Assembly: GCF_000686665.1 (NCBI RefSeq)
Contig: NZ_JMLH01000004.1
Span: forward strand, 1 to 64,000
Length of the DNA stretch: 64,000 nt
Direction of reading: 5' to 3'
Origin: Thomasclavelia saccharogumia DSM 17460
Lineage (GTDB): Bacteria; Bacillota_I; Bacilli_A; Erysipelotrichales; Coprobacillaceae
Under the pieces are notes generated by a model. The model had not been told where the DNA came from and searched no databases. It saw nothing but the letters and a program-made list of their open reading frames with translations. This document shows positions 17,542-26,359 of the stretch, piece after piece; positions within the stretch are counted from its first letter, which is position 1, and each line of letters opens with the position of its first letter. Made by a program: the position numbers and the translations under genes.

Positions 17542-18945
17542 ATGAAATTCGAAATATTGAAAAAAAGACGTGAACATCATGCAATGCGTCCCACTAGACA
17601 GATTGCACTTAGTTTTTTAGCAGTAATTTTTATTGGATCGATTTTATTAAGTTTGCCGATTTGTAATAATGGAAGTCCGACATCATATTTAAATAATTTA
17701 TTTATTGCGACCTCAGCAACATGTGTTACGGGATTAGTACCAGTTGTAATAAGTGAACAATTTAATTTGTTAGGACAATTGATCATTATTATTTTGATTC
17801 AAATTGGTGGTTTAGGTTTTTTAACATTTTTAAATTTACTTTTAATAATGGTCAACAAAAAGATTTCTTTGACTAATAAAATAGTTTTACAAGAAGCTCT
17901 TAATCAACCATCTTTAAATGCAATTCCTAAATTTGTAAAAAATGTAATCAAATATACTTTTATGATCGAAGGAATAGGTGCCGCTTTATTGTGCTTTGTT
18001 TTCGTTCCTGATTATGGCTTAGTTAAAGGAGTATATTTTGCTTTTTTTCATGCTGTTTCAGCATTTTGCAATGCCGGATTTGATGTTTTAGGAAGTAATT
18101 CGTTGATCGGTTATCAAAGTAATGTAATAATCAATATTGTTATTCCAGCTTTAATAATTATGGGTGGTTTAGGTTTTATTGTTTGGTTTGATGTAGCTAA
18201 AACAATAAAAAAAGAGCGTCATAAACCATCTAAATTTAACTTCCATCATTTATTTAAAAATTTCAGCCTACATACTAAGCTAGTCTTAGTAATGACTGCT
18301 ATTCTATTAATTGCGGGAATGATCTTATTTTATTTATGTGAATTTTATAATCCTTATACTCTTGGTAAATTAAAGTTTTTAGATCAATTACAGGTGTCTT
18401 TTTTCCAATCGGCAACATTACGAACAGCAGGGTTTGCAACTGTAGATATAGCAAGTTTATATCCGTATACTAAATTCATGATGTGTATTCTCATGTTTAT
18501 TGGTGGTTCACCTGCTGGTACAGCGGGCGGAATTAAAACAGTAACTTTTGCAATCAGTATTTTAATGGTCTATAATATATATCATGGTAGAAAAGAAGTA
18601 GCTGTGTTTGCTAGAAGAATTCCTAAACGTTTAATTATTCGGTCATTTGCGGTTATTACAATTGGGATTTCACTAGTATTAATGAGTATCTTTATTTTAA
18701 GCATTAGTGAAAATGCTCCATTTATTGATATTATGTTTGAAGCTATTTCAGCTTTTGCAACTGTAGGATTAAGTGCATCATTAACACCATCGCTTACAGT
18801 AATAGGCAAAGTGATAATTATTATTTTGATGTATATTGGTAGAATTGGACCAATTACTTTAATAATTTCATTTGCTAGAAAATCTTATATTAATGCAGGA
18901 AAAAAAGAAGTAAGATATACAGATGGTAATGTCTTGTTAGGTTAG
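17542..18945 (+). CDS. ktrB: KtrB/TrkH-type potassium channel subunit
   Basis: Membrane subunit of a Ktr-type K+ uptake system, 467 residues, with four membrane-pore-membrane repeats. The filter glycines are visible in SATCVTGLVPV, SAFCNAGFDVLG, ATLRTAGFATV and SAFATVGLSAS. The C-terminus ends RYTDGNVLLG as in KtrB. Its cytoplasmic gating partner KtrA follows after 11 bp. The family is a known target of cyclic-di-AMP control through KtrA; a c-di-AMP receptor gene (DarA) lies 5 kb downstream. Confidence 0.92.
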   Translation: MKFEILKKRREHHAMRPTRQIALSFLAVIFIGSILLSLPICNNGSPTSYLNNLFIATSATCVTGLVPVVISEQFNLLGQLIIIILIQIGGLGFLTFLNLLLIMVNKKISLTNKIVLQEALNQPSLNAIPKFVKNVIKYTFMIEGIGAALLCFVFVPDYGLVKGVYFAFFHAVSAFCNAGFDVLGSNSLIGYQSNVIINIVIPALIIMGGLGFIVWFDVAKTIKKERHKPSKFNFHHLFKNFSLHTKLVLVMTAILLIAGMILFYLCEFYNPYTLGKLKFLDQLQVSFFQSATLRTAGFATVDIASLYPYTKFMMCILMFIGGSPAGTAGGIKTVTFAISILMVYNIYHGRKEVAVFARRIPKRLIIRSFAVITIGISLVLMSIFILSISENAPFIDIMFEAISAFATVGLSASLTPSLTVIGKVIIIILMYIGRIGPITLIISFARKSYINAGKKEVRYTDGNVLLG

Positions 18946-18956
18946 GAGTAGAAAAA

Positions 18957-19619
18957 ATGAAAAGTAAACAATATGCAGTATTAGGTTTAGGGGTGTTTGG
19001 ATCAACTGTTGCAACAACATTGGCACAATATAATTGTGAAGTTATTGCAATCGATATAGATGAATCATGTGTCGAAAGAATTGCAGATGAAGTTACTAAA
19101 GCAGTTGTTGCTGATACTACAGATATTGAGCAATTGCGGGCATTAGGTTTAGATGATATTGATGTTGCTATTATAGCCATTGGTACTCATTTAGAAGAAT
19201 CTGTTTTAACAACGATGAATGTAAAAGATCTGGGAGTTCCATATGTAATTGCCAAGGCAAAAAATAAGCAGTTTTCTAAAATATTAGAAAAAGTAGGGGC
19301 TGATAGGGTAATCAGAGCTGAAAAGGATATGGGAATCAAAGTGGCTAAATCATTACTTAGAAAAAATATTGTTGATTTAGTTGAATTAGATAAAGATTAT
19401 TCTTTTGTTGAAATAAATGCACCAGTTGAATGGATCGGTAAAAGTGTTCAAGATTTAGATATTAGAAAAGCGTTTCATATGAATGTTATTGGGGTAAAAG
19501 ATAGTACTGATAATATGACATTAAATATTGGGGCTAATTATATTGTGAAAAACGGAGATCGTTTTTTAGTTATTGGAAAAACTGTAGAATTGGAACGGTT
19601 TGATTATTTTATAAAATAG
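18957..19619 (+). CDS. ktrA: KtrA potassium-uptake regulatory subunit (RCK)
   Basis: Cytoplasmic octameric ring protein of 220 residues that gates KtrB. The RCK-N Rossmann domain begins KQYAVLGLGVFGSTVATTLA (nucleotide motif GLGVFG) with the acidic EVIAIDIDE at strand 2; an RCK-C domain follows at about 135-218, the part that binds c-di-AMP in characterised relatives. It closes an operon of flavoproteins, mntP and ktrB, and a strong terminator follows. Confidence 0.92.
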   Translation: MKSKQYAVLGLGVFGSTVATTLAQYNCEVIAIDIDESCVERIADEVTKAVVADTTDIEQLRALGLDDIDVAIIAIGTHLEESVLTTMNVKDLGVPYVIAKAKNKQFSKILEKVGADRVIRAEKDMGIKVAKSLLRKNIVDLVELDKDYSFVEINAPVEWIGKSVQDLDIRKAFHMNVIGVKDSTDNMTLNIGANYIVKNGDRFLVIGKTVELERFDYFIK

Positions 19620-19646
19620 AAAAAATGGATAATAAATATTTACTAG

Positions 19647-19684
19647 AAAGTATGGAAATTTTGATTAATTTCCATACTTTTATT
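19647..19684 (+). terminator. Terminator after ktrA
   Basis: A 14-bp perfect stem: 19647-19660 (AAAGTATGGAAATT) with 19667-19680, 6-nt loop, then T-rich. Confidence 0.85.
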
Positions 19685-19796
19685 AAATAGGAATAGAATA
19701 ATTTCGCTATAAATTCATTAAATAATAAATAATATTTAAGTATTTGTTAATTATCTTGTATTTTAGCTAAAATATGATAAACTTCTTTTGATGTCG

Positions 19797-19825
19797 TTGA
19801 GAAAATCTTAAAAATGAGCTACAAT
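19797..19825 (+). promoter_or_regulatory. Promoter of the second Trk operon
   Basis: -35 TTGAGA (19797-19802), 17-bp spacer, -10 TACAAT (19820-19825). The leader would be under 20 nt, ending in an AGGGGG ribosome site. Confidence 0.65.
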
Positions 19826-19849
19826 GGATGTATTAGGGGGTATCTTTAG

Positions 19850-21212
19850 ATGAAGATTATTATTTTGGGTGCCGGTAAAGTAGGAAAAACGTTAACCCAA
19901 TATATGGCTAATGAAGATCATGATATTATTGTTATTGATCAAAATGCAGCTAAGATCAATGATGTTGTAAATCAGTATGATGTAATTGGAGTTGTTGGAA
20001 ATGGCGGGTCATATGATATTTTAATGGAAGCAAATGCTGATGAGGCAGATTTGATCATTTGTGTAACCGCTTCTGATGAATTAAATATTTTAGCTGGTTT
20101 AATGGCAAGAAGAATGGGAACGAAGCATACAATAGCCAGAGTTAGAAATCCAGATTATTCTAAGCAGCGTGATTTTATGAGAAATCAATTAGGATTTTCA
20201 TTGATTATTAATCCAGAACTAGAAGCTGCAAATGAAATTAGAAGAACATTATCTTTTCCATCAGCAGTAAAAGTTGAAACTTTTGCTAGGGGAAAAGTTG
20301 AACTTGCTGAGTTTAATGTTGGTGAAGATAGTCAGCTTAATAATATCCAATTAAGTAAATTAAATAATATTTCTAGAGCTAATATTTTAATATGTGCAGT
20401 AAGTCGAGATGATGAAGTAATTATTCCTGATGGTAATTATGTGATTAAAACTGGCGATCATTTATATATCACGGGTGCTCATCGTGATTTAACGAGATTT
20501 TGTTTAGATATTGGAATCATTACTAAGCAAATAAAAAAAGTAATGATCATTGGTGGGGGAAAGATTGCATTTTATCTAGCTAAGCAATTGAGTGTTTTAG
20601 GAATACGTGTGAAAATAATTGAAAATAATATAGAAAATTGCAAGATATTAGCTAAAAAACTACCTTTTGTTACAGTTATTAATGCAGATGGTAGTGATGA
20701 AGAAATATTAGTTGAAGAAGGAATTGAAAATATTGATGCATTTTTAGCTTTAACAGGATTAGATGAGGAGAATTTAGTTTTATCTTTATATGCTAAAAAA
20801 TTATATCATAAAAAAACAGTAGCTAAAGTTACCAGAATGGATTATGCAGGATTAGTTAATAGTCTTAACGGTTGATACGATTATTTCACCAAAAAGTGCT
20901 ATTGCTGCTCAAATCATTCGTTATGTAAGAGCTAAAGTTAATAAAGATGATGATTCCAGCGTCAAAACTTTATATAAGATCGTTAATGGAGAAGTCGAAG
21001 CAAGTGAGTTTGTAGTTACTAATAAAATTTCTTTTTTAGGTAAGACGTTGAATGAATTAAAATTAAAAAATCATATTTTAGTAGCAGCTATTTCTAGGGG
21101 CAATGAAATGATCGTTCCTAAAGGGGGAACTACAATTGAATTAGGTGATCATGTAATTATTATATCTCGTGATGAAAAATTAAAAACATTAAATGATATT
21201 ATAAGGAGATGA
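19850..21212 (+). pseudogene. trkA: TrkA-type K+ uptake protein, frameshifted
   Basis: Full-length TrkA has two tandem RCK modules, about 450 residues. Here the frame from 19850 (MKIIILGAGKVGKTLTQYMA, GAGKVG motif) covers the first module and the Rossmann part of the second (VMIIGGGKIAFYLAKQL) but stops at TGA 20873. Removing one base near 20864-20868 restores a frame reading SLTVDTIISPKSAIAAQII and on through the last RCK-C domain to TGA 21210. So a single-base insertion separates 341 codons from about 112. It may be genuine decay or an assembly error. The next gene, trkH, starts 4 bp later and is also frameshifted. Confidence 0.8.
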
Positions 21213-21216
21213 TCAA

Positions 21217-22655
21217 GTGAATAAAAGAATGATTATTTTTACATTAGGAAAGTTATTACAAATAACTGGTTTACTAATGTATATACCAGTAATAGTTGCG
21301 ATAATATATCAAGAAACTGAGGGAATAAGTTTTGCGGTTCTTGGTGCTTTGATCTTTTGTTTAGGAACAATTATTTCATATAAACGCCCAACAAAAAAAA
21401 TATCTATGCCCGTGAAGGATTTGTCATAGTTGCTTTAAGCTGGATCATTATTTCAATTTTTGGTGCTTTACCATTTTGTTTGACTGGAGAAATTCCTTCA
21501 TTTATTGATGCCCTTTTTGAGATGGTATCGGGCTTTACGACGACTGGTTCTTCGATCTTATCAGACATTGAGGCTTTAAGTCATGCAAGTTTATTTTGGC
21601 GCAGCTTTTCGCATTGGCTTGGTGGGATGGGAATTTTGGTTTTTGTGATTGCTTTTGTGCCTATTTCTTCGGGTCGTTCTTTACATATTTTAAGAGCTGA
21701 AGTTCCTGGACCGGTAGTTGGTAAGCTGGTTTCTAAAATTCGTTTAACGGCAAGAATTTTATATATTATCTATGCTGTTTTGACATTAATAGAGACTGTT
21801 TTATTGATGTTTGGAGGAATGCCATTATTTGATAGTCTTTTAAATTCATTTGGAACAGCTGGAACAGGTGGATTTGCAATCAAAAATGCCAGTATTGCAG
21901 CTTATGATAGTGCGTATATTGATATTGTGATTACAGTTTTTATGATTTTATTTGGAATTAATTTCAATTTGATTTATTTTGTAATCATTGGAAAAATCAA
22001 AGAAGTATTTAAGAGTGAGGAATTGCGCTGTTATCTTTTAATTATTATTGGTGCAACGGTTTTGATTACAATTAATATCTTACCAATGTATAAGTCAGTT
22101 TTATCAGCGTTGCGTTATTCGAGTTTTACAGTAGGTTCAATTATTACAACAACAGGATTTGTAACAGCTGATTATGGTAAATGGCCGATGTTTTCACAAA
22201 TGATCATTATTATTTTAATGTTTATTGGTGCTTGTTCAGGATCAACTGGTGGGGGAATAAAAGTATCAAGAATCATTATTTGTTTGAAAAATGCTAAAAA
22301 AGAATTGAAACAATTATTGCATCCCCATAGTATTCAAACAGTTAAATTTGAAAATCAGTCAATAGATGATCATGTAATTGCCAATATTCATTCATATTTG
22401 GTTTTATATTTAGTTATCTTTGCAATATCATTGTTGATCTTAACAATCTTTAATTTGGATTTTAAAAGTGCGTTTTCAGCAGTTGCAACTTGCTTAAATA
22501 ATGTGGGACCAGGTTTTGATGTGGTTGGGCCTGTAAGTAATTTTTCGTCATTATCAGATATCTCAAAACTTGTCTTATCTTTTGATATGTTGGCAGGTCG
22601 ATTAGAAATTTTTCCAATTTTATTATTATTTGCCCCATCACAGTGGCGTAGATAG
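21217..22655 (+). pseudogene. trkH: TrkH-type K+ transporter, frameshifted at an A8 tract
   Basis: Membrane partner of the preceding TrkA. The first 70 codons (two N-terminal helices) run to a stop at 21427-21429. Adding one A to the run of eight at 21393-21400 gives a continuous frame (KKNIYAREGFVIVALSW) joining the long segment that begins at 21480 with filter motif GFTTTGSSI, then GTAGTGGF, ITTTGFVTAD and NNVGPGFD. Total about 480 residues, normal for TrkH. The slip in a homopolymer could be a mutation, phase-variation, transcriptional slippage or a sequencing artefact. Confidence 0.8.
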
Positions 22656-22698
22656 CATAAAAAATAATAAATTGTGTAGACTATAAAGAGGTGATTTG

Positions 22699-23877
22699 AT
22701 GAAAAAAGAAGAACTTGTAATCAAAAATGCTCTTCGATTAACAAGAGAAGCAGATAAACATCTTTCTGTCTATGCAACTAAAAATAATGATTGTATTAAA
22801 ATAAAACATATTATTAAGGATAAAGAAGAATTTGATATTCGCTGGCCTTTTGAAGAAGATATAGATCGGATTTTATATTGTAAATCATATCAGCGTTATG
22901 TCGATAAAACGCAGGCTTTATCCTTTTTTCGTAATGCTCATATTTCTAAACGTTCGATTCATGTTCAATGGGTCAGTCGGATTGCAAGACAGATAGGTAG
23001 AGGTCTAAGCTTGAATTTGGATTTAATTGAGGCAGCTGCTTTAGGTCATGATTTAGGTCATGCACCTTATGGTCATGTGGGAGAAAAAGCATTGAATGAA
23101 ATTTTACAAGAAAAGGGTTATGGCTATTTTGCTCATAATGCAAATAGTGTACGAAATATTTTGTTTATTGAAAGAAAGGGAACAGGATATAATGTCTCGT
23201 TACAAGTTTTAGATGCTATTTTATGTCATAATGGTGAGATGTTATCAAAAAAATATATACCTGATACAAATAAAACAGTTAAACAATTTTGGCAGGAGTA
23301 TGATGATTGCTGGCATAAGTGTGATACAAGTAAAAAAATTCGTCCAATGACATTAGAGGGCTGTGTGGTTAGAGTCTCTGATGTTATTTCATATATTGGT
23401 AAAGATATTGAAGACGCTATTCGGGTCGGAATCATTAAGCAAAGTGATCTACCTAAAGAGGTTACTGATGTTTTGGGTTTTGATAATAAATCGATGATCA
23501 ATCGCTTGATTGGAGATTTAGTAATTCATAGTTATGAATTGCCCTATTTACGCTTTTCCAATGAAATTTTTGAGGCATTAAAAAGTTTATTAAATTTTTT
23601 AACAGTAAAAGTCCATCAACATCCTGTTTTAGTAAAAGAAAATGCTAAACTTATTAGAATAATTAAACAATTATATGACGTTTATTATGAAGAATTAACA
23701 GATCCATTAAATAAAGATTGTAAAATAAAAGCATTTGTTGCTAAGATGTCATCACAGTATCAACGTAATGATCCTGCTTTGATCGTTGCTGACTATTTAT
23801 CAATGATGACAGATTCTTATGTTTTAAATGAATATGAAACAATTTTTTTACCAATTCAGCATAATAAAATAATATAA
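22699..23877 (+). CDS. dGTPase-family HD-domain phosphohydrolase
   Basis: Cytosolic metal-dependent HD-domain enzyme of the deoxyguanosine triphosphate triphosphohydrolase group, 393 residues. The metal site includes AAALGHDLGHAPYGHVGE near residues 113-130, with the upstream Arg/His segment ISKRSIHVQWVSRIARQIGRGL and a later VVRVSDVISYIGKD carrying the last Asp. It would split dNTPs into deoxynucleoside and triphosphate; nucleotide preference cannot be told. The ATG at 22699 follows AGAGGTGA. It stands between the broken trkH and darA. Confidence 0.85.
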   Translation: MKKEELVIKNALRLTREADKHLSVYATKNNDCIKIKHIIKDKEEFDIRWPFEEDIDRILYCKSYQRYVDKTQALSFFRNAHISKRSIHVQWVSRIARQIGRGLSLNLDLIEAAALGHDLGHAPYGHVGEKALNEILQEKGYGYFAHNANSVRNILFIERKGTGYNVSLQVLDAILCHNGEMLSKKYIPDTNKTVKQFWQEYDDCWHKCDTSKKIRPMTLEGCVVRVSDVISYIGKDIEDAIRVGIIKQSDLPKEVTDVLGFDNKSMINRLIGDLVIHSYELPYLRFSNEIFEALKSLLNFLTVKVHQHPVLVKENAKLIRIIKQLYDVYYEELTDPLNKDCKIKAFVAKMSSQYQRNDPALIVADYLSMMTDSYVLNEYETIFLPIQHNKII

Positions 23878-23941
23878 ATTATTTTATTTGTATTATCTTT
23901 TTTAAATTCGTAGTATAATAATTTTATAAGGAGGAGTTACT

Positions 23942-24268
23942 ATGAAACTAATTATTGCAATCATTAATTCTGATGACAGTTCAGCTGTTCAAGGAGCCCT
24001 TACGGAAAAGGGATATTTTGTTACTAAATTATCTACAACTGGGGGATTTTTAAAAAAAGGGAATACAACATTTTTTGTTGGAACTAATGATGATAAAGTT
24101 GAAGACTGTATTTCGATAATTAAAGCTAATGCTAAAAAACGAGTTGAAAAAGAACCAACTATTCCTCCAACTGAAATGGGAGAGTTTTTTACACCAATCA
24201 TGGTAGATGTTCTAGTCGGTGGAGCAACTGTATTCGTACTTAATATTGATCAGTTTGAAAAATTCTAA
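23942..24268 (+). CDS. darA: Cyclic-di-AMP receptor DarA (PII-like)
   Basis: Trimeric PII-like protein of 108 residues that binds c-di-AMP. The start MKLIIAIINSDDSSAVQGAL, the T-loop segment LSTTGGFLKKGNTTFFVG, and the end VGGATVFVLNIDQFEKF are the DarA/PstA hallmarks. Its output is still unclear in the literature; in Bacillus it affects growth when potassium or glutamate is altered. The nearby potassium uptake genes fit that theme. AAGGAGG precedes the start; a perfect -10 (TATAAT, 23914-23919) lies upstream. The gene is monocistronic with its own terminator. Confidence 0.93.
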   Translation: MKLIIAIINSDDSSAVQGALTEKGYFVTKLSTTGGFLKKGNTTFFVGTNDDKVEDCISIIKANAKKRVEKEPTIPPTEMGEFFTPIMVDVLVGGATVFVLNIDQFEKF

Positions 24269-24297
24269 AAAAGAAGTAGCGATGCTACTTCTTTTAG
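24269..24297 (+). terminator. Terminator of darA
   Basis: AAAAGAAGTAGC (24269-24280) pairs with GCTACTTCTTTT (24284-24295) across a 3-nt loop, beginning just after the stop codon. Confidence 0.85.
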
Positions 24298-24322
24298 CAT
24301 ATAATGTTTTAAGGTGATAATA

Positions 24323-25987
24323 ATGGAGTATAGGTTAATAAAAGAAAATGAAATAGAAGCAGTAATTAAATTGGTTTGGCAAGCTGCTCAAGAATTTATC
24401 TTTACTAATTTAGAAAGTAAGGGATCAAAAGAATTTGATCAGCTAAATACAAAAGAATTTTATTTAGATAAGTCTAATCTTACATATATTTGTTTAAACG
24501 ATAATAAAATTATTGGTATGGTTAGTTTAAGTAACGGAAAGCATTTAAGTTTATTGTTCGTAGATAAACGATATCAAAAAAAGGGAATTGGTAAAAGATT
24601 AGTAGAAATAGTTGATAATTTAGTTTTAGGTGATCTTAAAGTTAATGCTAGTATTTATGCTAAATCATTTTATGAACAGATTGGATTTAAATTAGCAGGC
24701 AGTTTGGAAAAAAAAGATGGTATATTATATTATCCAATGATTAAAATTAGAAATGTTGAAAAACGTTTTTGCAATTATGATGAAGTTGTAGATTTTATTA
24801 GTAGTCAGAAAAATCGAGTTTACAGTCTGGATAATTTTAAACAGTACATGGAAGATTTAGGTAACCCGCAATTGATTTTAGATTGTGTTCACATTGGGGG
24901 AACTAATGGCAAAGGCTCAACAACTAATTATATTAAAGAAGTATTAAAACAGGCAGGTTATAAAATTGCCACTTTTACATCTCCAGCTTTATATTCAAGA
25001 TTAGATATTATAAGAATCAATGATCAATTTATTGATGAACAGACGATGGTCAACTATTCTAATCGTTATGTTGATTTATGGTTAAAGTATGAGATTTCTA
25101 TGTTTGAAATTGAAGTATTTATTGCGATTATGTATTTTATTGAACAAAAAGTAGATTTTGCGTTATTTGAAGTTGGATTAGGTGGTTTATTAGATGCAAC
25201 GAATATTATTATGCCTAAATTAGCGATTAATACTAATATTGGTTTAGATCATGTCGATTATTTAGGTTACGATTACCAAAGTATTGCTTTGAATAAAGCA
25301 GGAATCATTAAAGATGGGATAGATTATTTAACTGGTGAAACAAAAGCTGAATGTTTAGCTGTATTTAATGATGTATGTCGCAAACATCATAGTAAACTGT
25401 TGACATTACAGCCAATTACAAATATTTTAGATAGTAACAATGTTAGTTATCGTTATCGTGGTTATGATATTATTTTAGATACACCAGCTTTATATCAAGT
25501 ATATAATAGCGCTTTGGCGTTTGAATCATTATGGTATTTAAAAGAATATGGAATTGTTACTTTTAGTGATGATGATTTGTTACAGGGAATGTATAATGCG
25601 CACTGGGCTGGACGATTTGAAATCATCAATATTGAACCACTTATTATTATTGATGGTGCTCATAATAAGGAAGGAATTGATGCTTTTTATGAATGTGCTA
25701 AAAAATATGACAATATCAAAATAATTTTTAGTGCGCTTCGTGATAAAGATTATAAGCATATGATTGAAAAACTTTTACAGTTGACTGATGATATTACAAT
25801 TTGTGAGTTTGAACACGTTAGAGCTAGTAATGCTAAAACTCTTGCTAGTGGTTTTGATGTTAAGATTGAACCTAATTATAAGGTGGCGATTGATGAGGCA
25901 TTTGCTCATACGGGAACAGTGTTTGTTACAGGATCGCTATATTTTATTTCTAAAGTCAGGGAATATATTATGAATAAGTCAAGATAG
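24323..25987 (+). CDS. folC: GNAT acetyltransferase fused to folylpolyglutamate synthase
   Basis: One 554-residue frame joins two enzymes. Residues 1-145 are a GNAT N-acetyltransferase: the acetyl-CoA pyrophosphate loop is YQKKGIGKRLVEI at about 84-96, and SFYEQIGFKLAGSL is the C-terminal strand. Residues 150-554 are a complete Mur-ligase-fold FolC: P-loop GGTNGKGST at 192-200, FEVGLGGLLDATNI, NIGLDHVDYLG and the C-terminal DGAHNKEGIDAF. FolC adds glutamates to tetrahydrofolate in the cytosol and is normally a free protein of about 420 residues. No stop or restart lies at the joint. ATG 24323 is preferred; the GTG nine bases before it is part of the ribosome site AAGGTG. The role of the acetyltransferase is unknown. 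Confidence 0.88.
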   Translation: MEYRLIKENEIEAVIKLVWQAAQEFIFTNLESKGSKEFDQLNTKEFYLDKSNLTYICLNDNKIIGMVSLSNGKHLSLLFVDKRYQKKGIGKRLVEIVDNLVLGDLKVNASIYAKSFYEQIGFKLAGSLEKKDGILYYPMIKIRNVEKRFCNYDEVVDFISSQKNRVYSLDNFKQYMEDLGNPQLILDCVHIGGTNGKGSTTNYIKEVLKQAGYKIATFTSPALYSRLDIIRINDQFIDEQTMVNYSNRYVDLWLKYEISMFEIEVFIAIMYFIEQKVDFALFEVGLGGLLDATNIIMPKLAINTNIGLDHVDYLGYDYQSIALNKAGIIKDGIDYLTGETKAECLAVFNDVCRKHHSKLLTLQPITNILDSNNVSYRYRGYDIILDTPALYQVYNSALAFESLWYLKEYGIVTFSDDDLLQGMYNAHWAGRFEIINIEPLIIIDGAHNKEGIDAFYECAKKYDNIKIIFSALRDKDYKHMIEKLLQLTDDITICEFEHVRASNAKTLASGFDVKIEPNYKVAIDEAFAHTGTVFVTGSLYFISKVREYIMNKSR

Positions 25988-26132
25988 AAATTTATAAAAT
26001 TAATTTAAAATATGAAAATAAAGATGGTTTTAAGTTAAATTTAATAGTTTATATCATTATTTTTCATAGTAAGATAAGTATATAATATATTTTTAGTATA
26101 TAATAACAAATTTTTAATTTTAATAAAAAACA
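25988..26132. other. AT-rich spacer
   Basis: Nothing coding is seen. It lies between folC and the promoter of the hexosaminidase. No terminator is obvious for folC. Confidence 0.4.
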
Positions 26133-26161
26133 TTGACTATATTAATTAGAAATGGGATAAT
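26133..26161 (+). promoter_or_regulatory. Promoter of the hexosaminidase gene
   Basis: -35 TTGACT (26133-26138), 17-bp spacer, -10 GATAAT (26156-26161). Transcription would start near 26168, just before the antiterminator target. Confidence 0.65.
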
Positions 26162-26172
26162 AACTTATGTAA

Positions 26173-26202
26173 GGATTGTTACTATTTAATTAGGCGAGAC
26201 CT
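26173..26202 (+). promoter_or_regulatory. Ribonucleic antiterminator (RAT), BglG/LicT type
   Basis: GGATTGTTACT (26173-26183), an 8-nt apical part, then AGGC (26192-26195) and GACCT (26198-26202). This matches the 29-30 nt RAT bound by SacY/LicT/BglG-family proteins (GGATTGTTACTG...GCAGGCAAAACCT) in both asymmetric loop segments. Its last nine bases are also the start of the terminator stem that follows, so the two folds exclude each other. No antiterminator gene lies in the window. Confidence 0.75.
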
Positions 26203-26237
26203 CAAAATATTTAAAATATTTTGAAGCTCGCTTTTTT
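26194..26237 (+). terminator. Leader terminator controlled by the RAT
   Basis: GCGAG (26194-26198) with CTCGC (26227-26231) encloses an inner stem TCAAAATATTT/AAATATTTTGA; six T follow. It sits 120 bp ahead of the hexosaminidase start and overlaps the RAT. Confidence 0.85.
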
Positions 26238-26359
26238 GCATTTGTAAAAAATTTTATTTTAACAATGTTTATGGGAGGATTTAAAAAAAAGGAGGTATGT
26301 CTAATAAACATAATTTGGATTATTTATTACAAAAATATTATAAAAAAGGAGAAATAAAA

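Noticed and set aside
23888-23919. Full promoter for darA
   Set aside because: The -10 is perfect but the best -35-like TTGTAT is 20 bp upstream, so only the -10 was mentioned.
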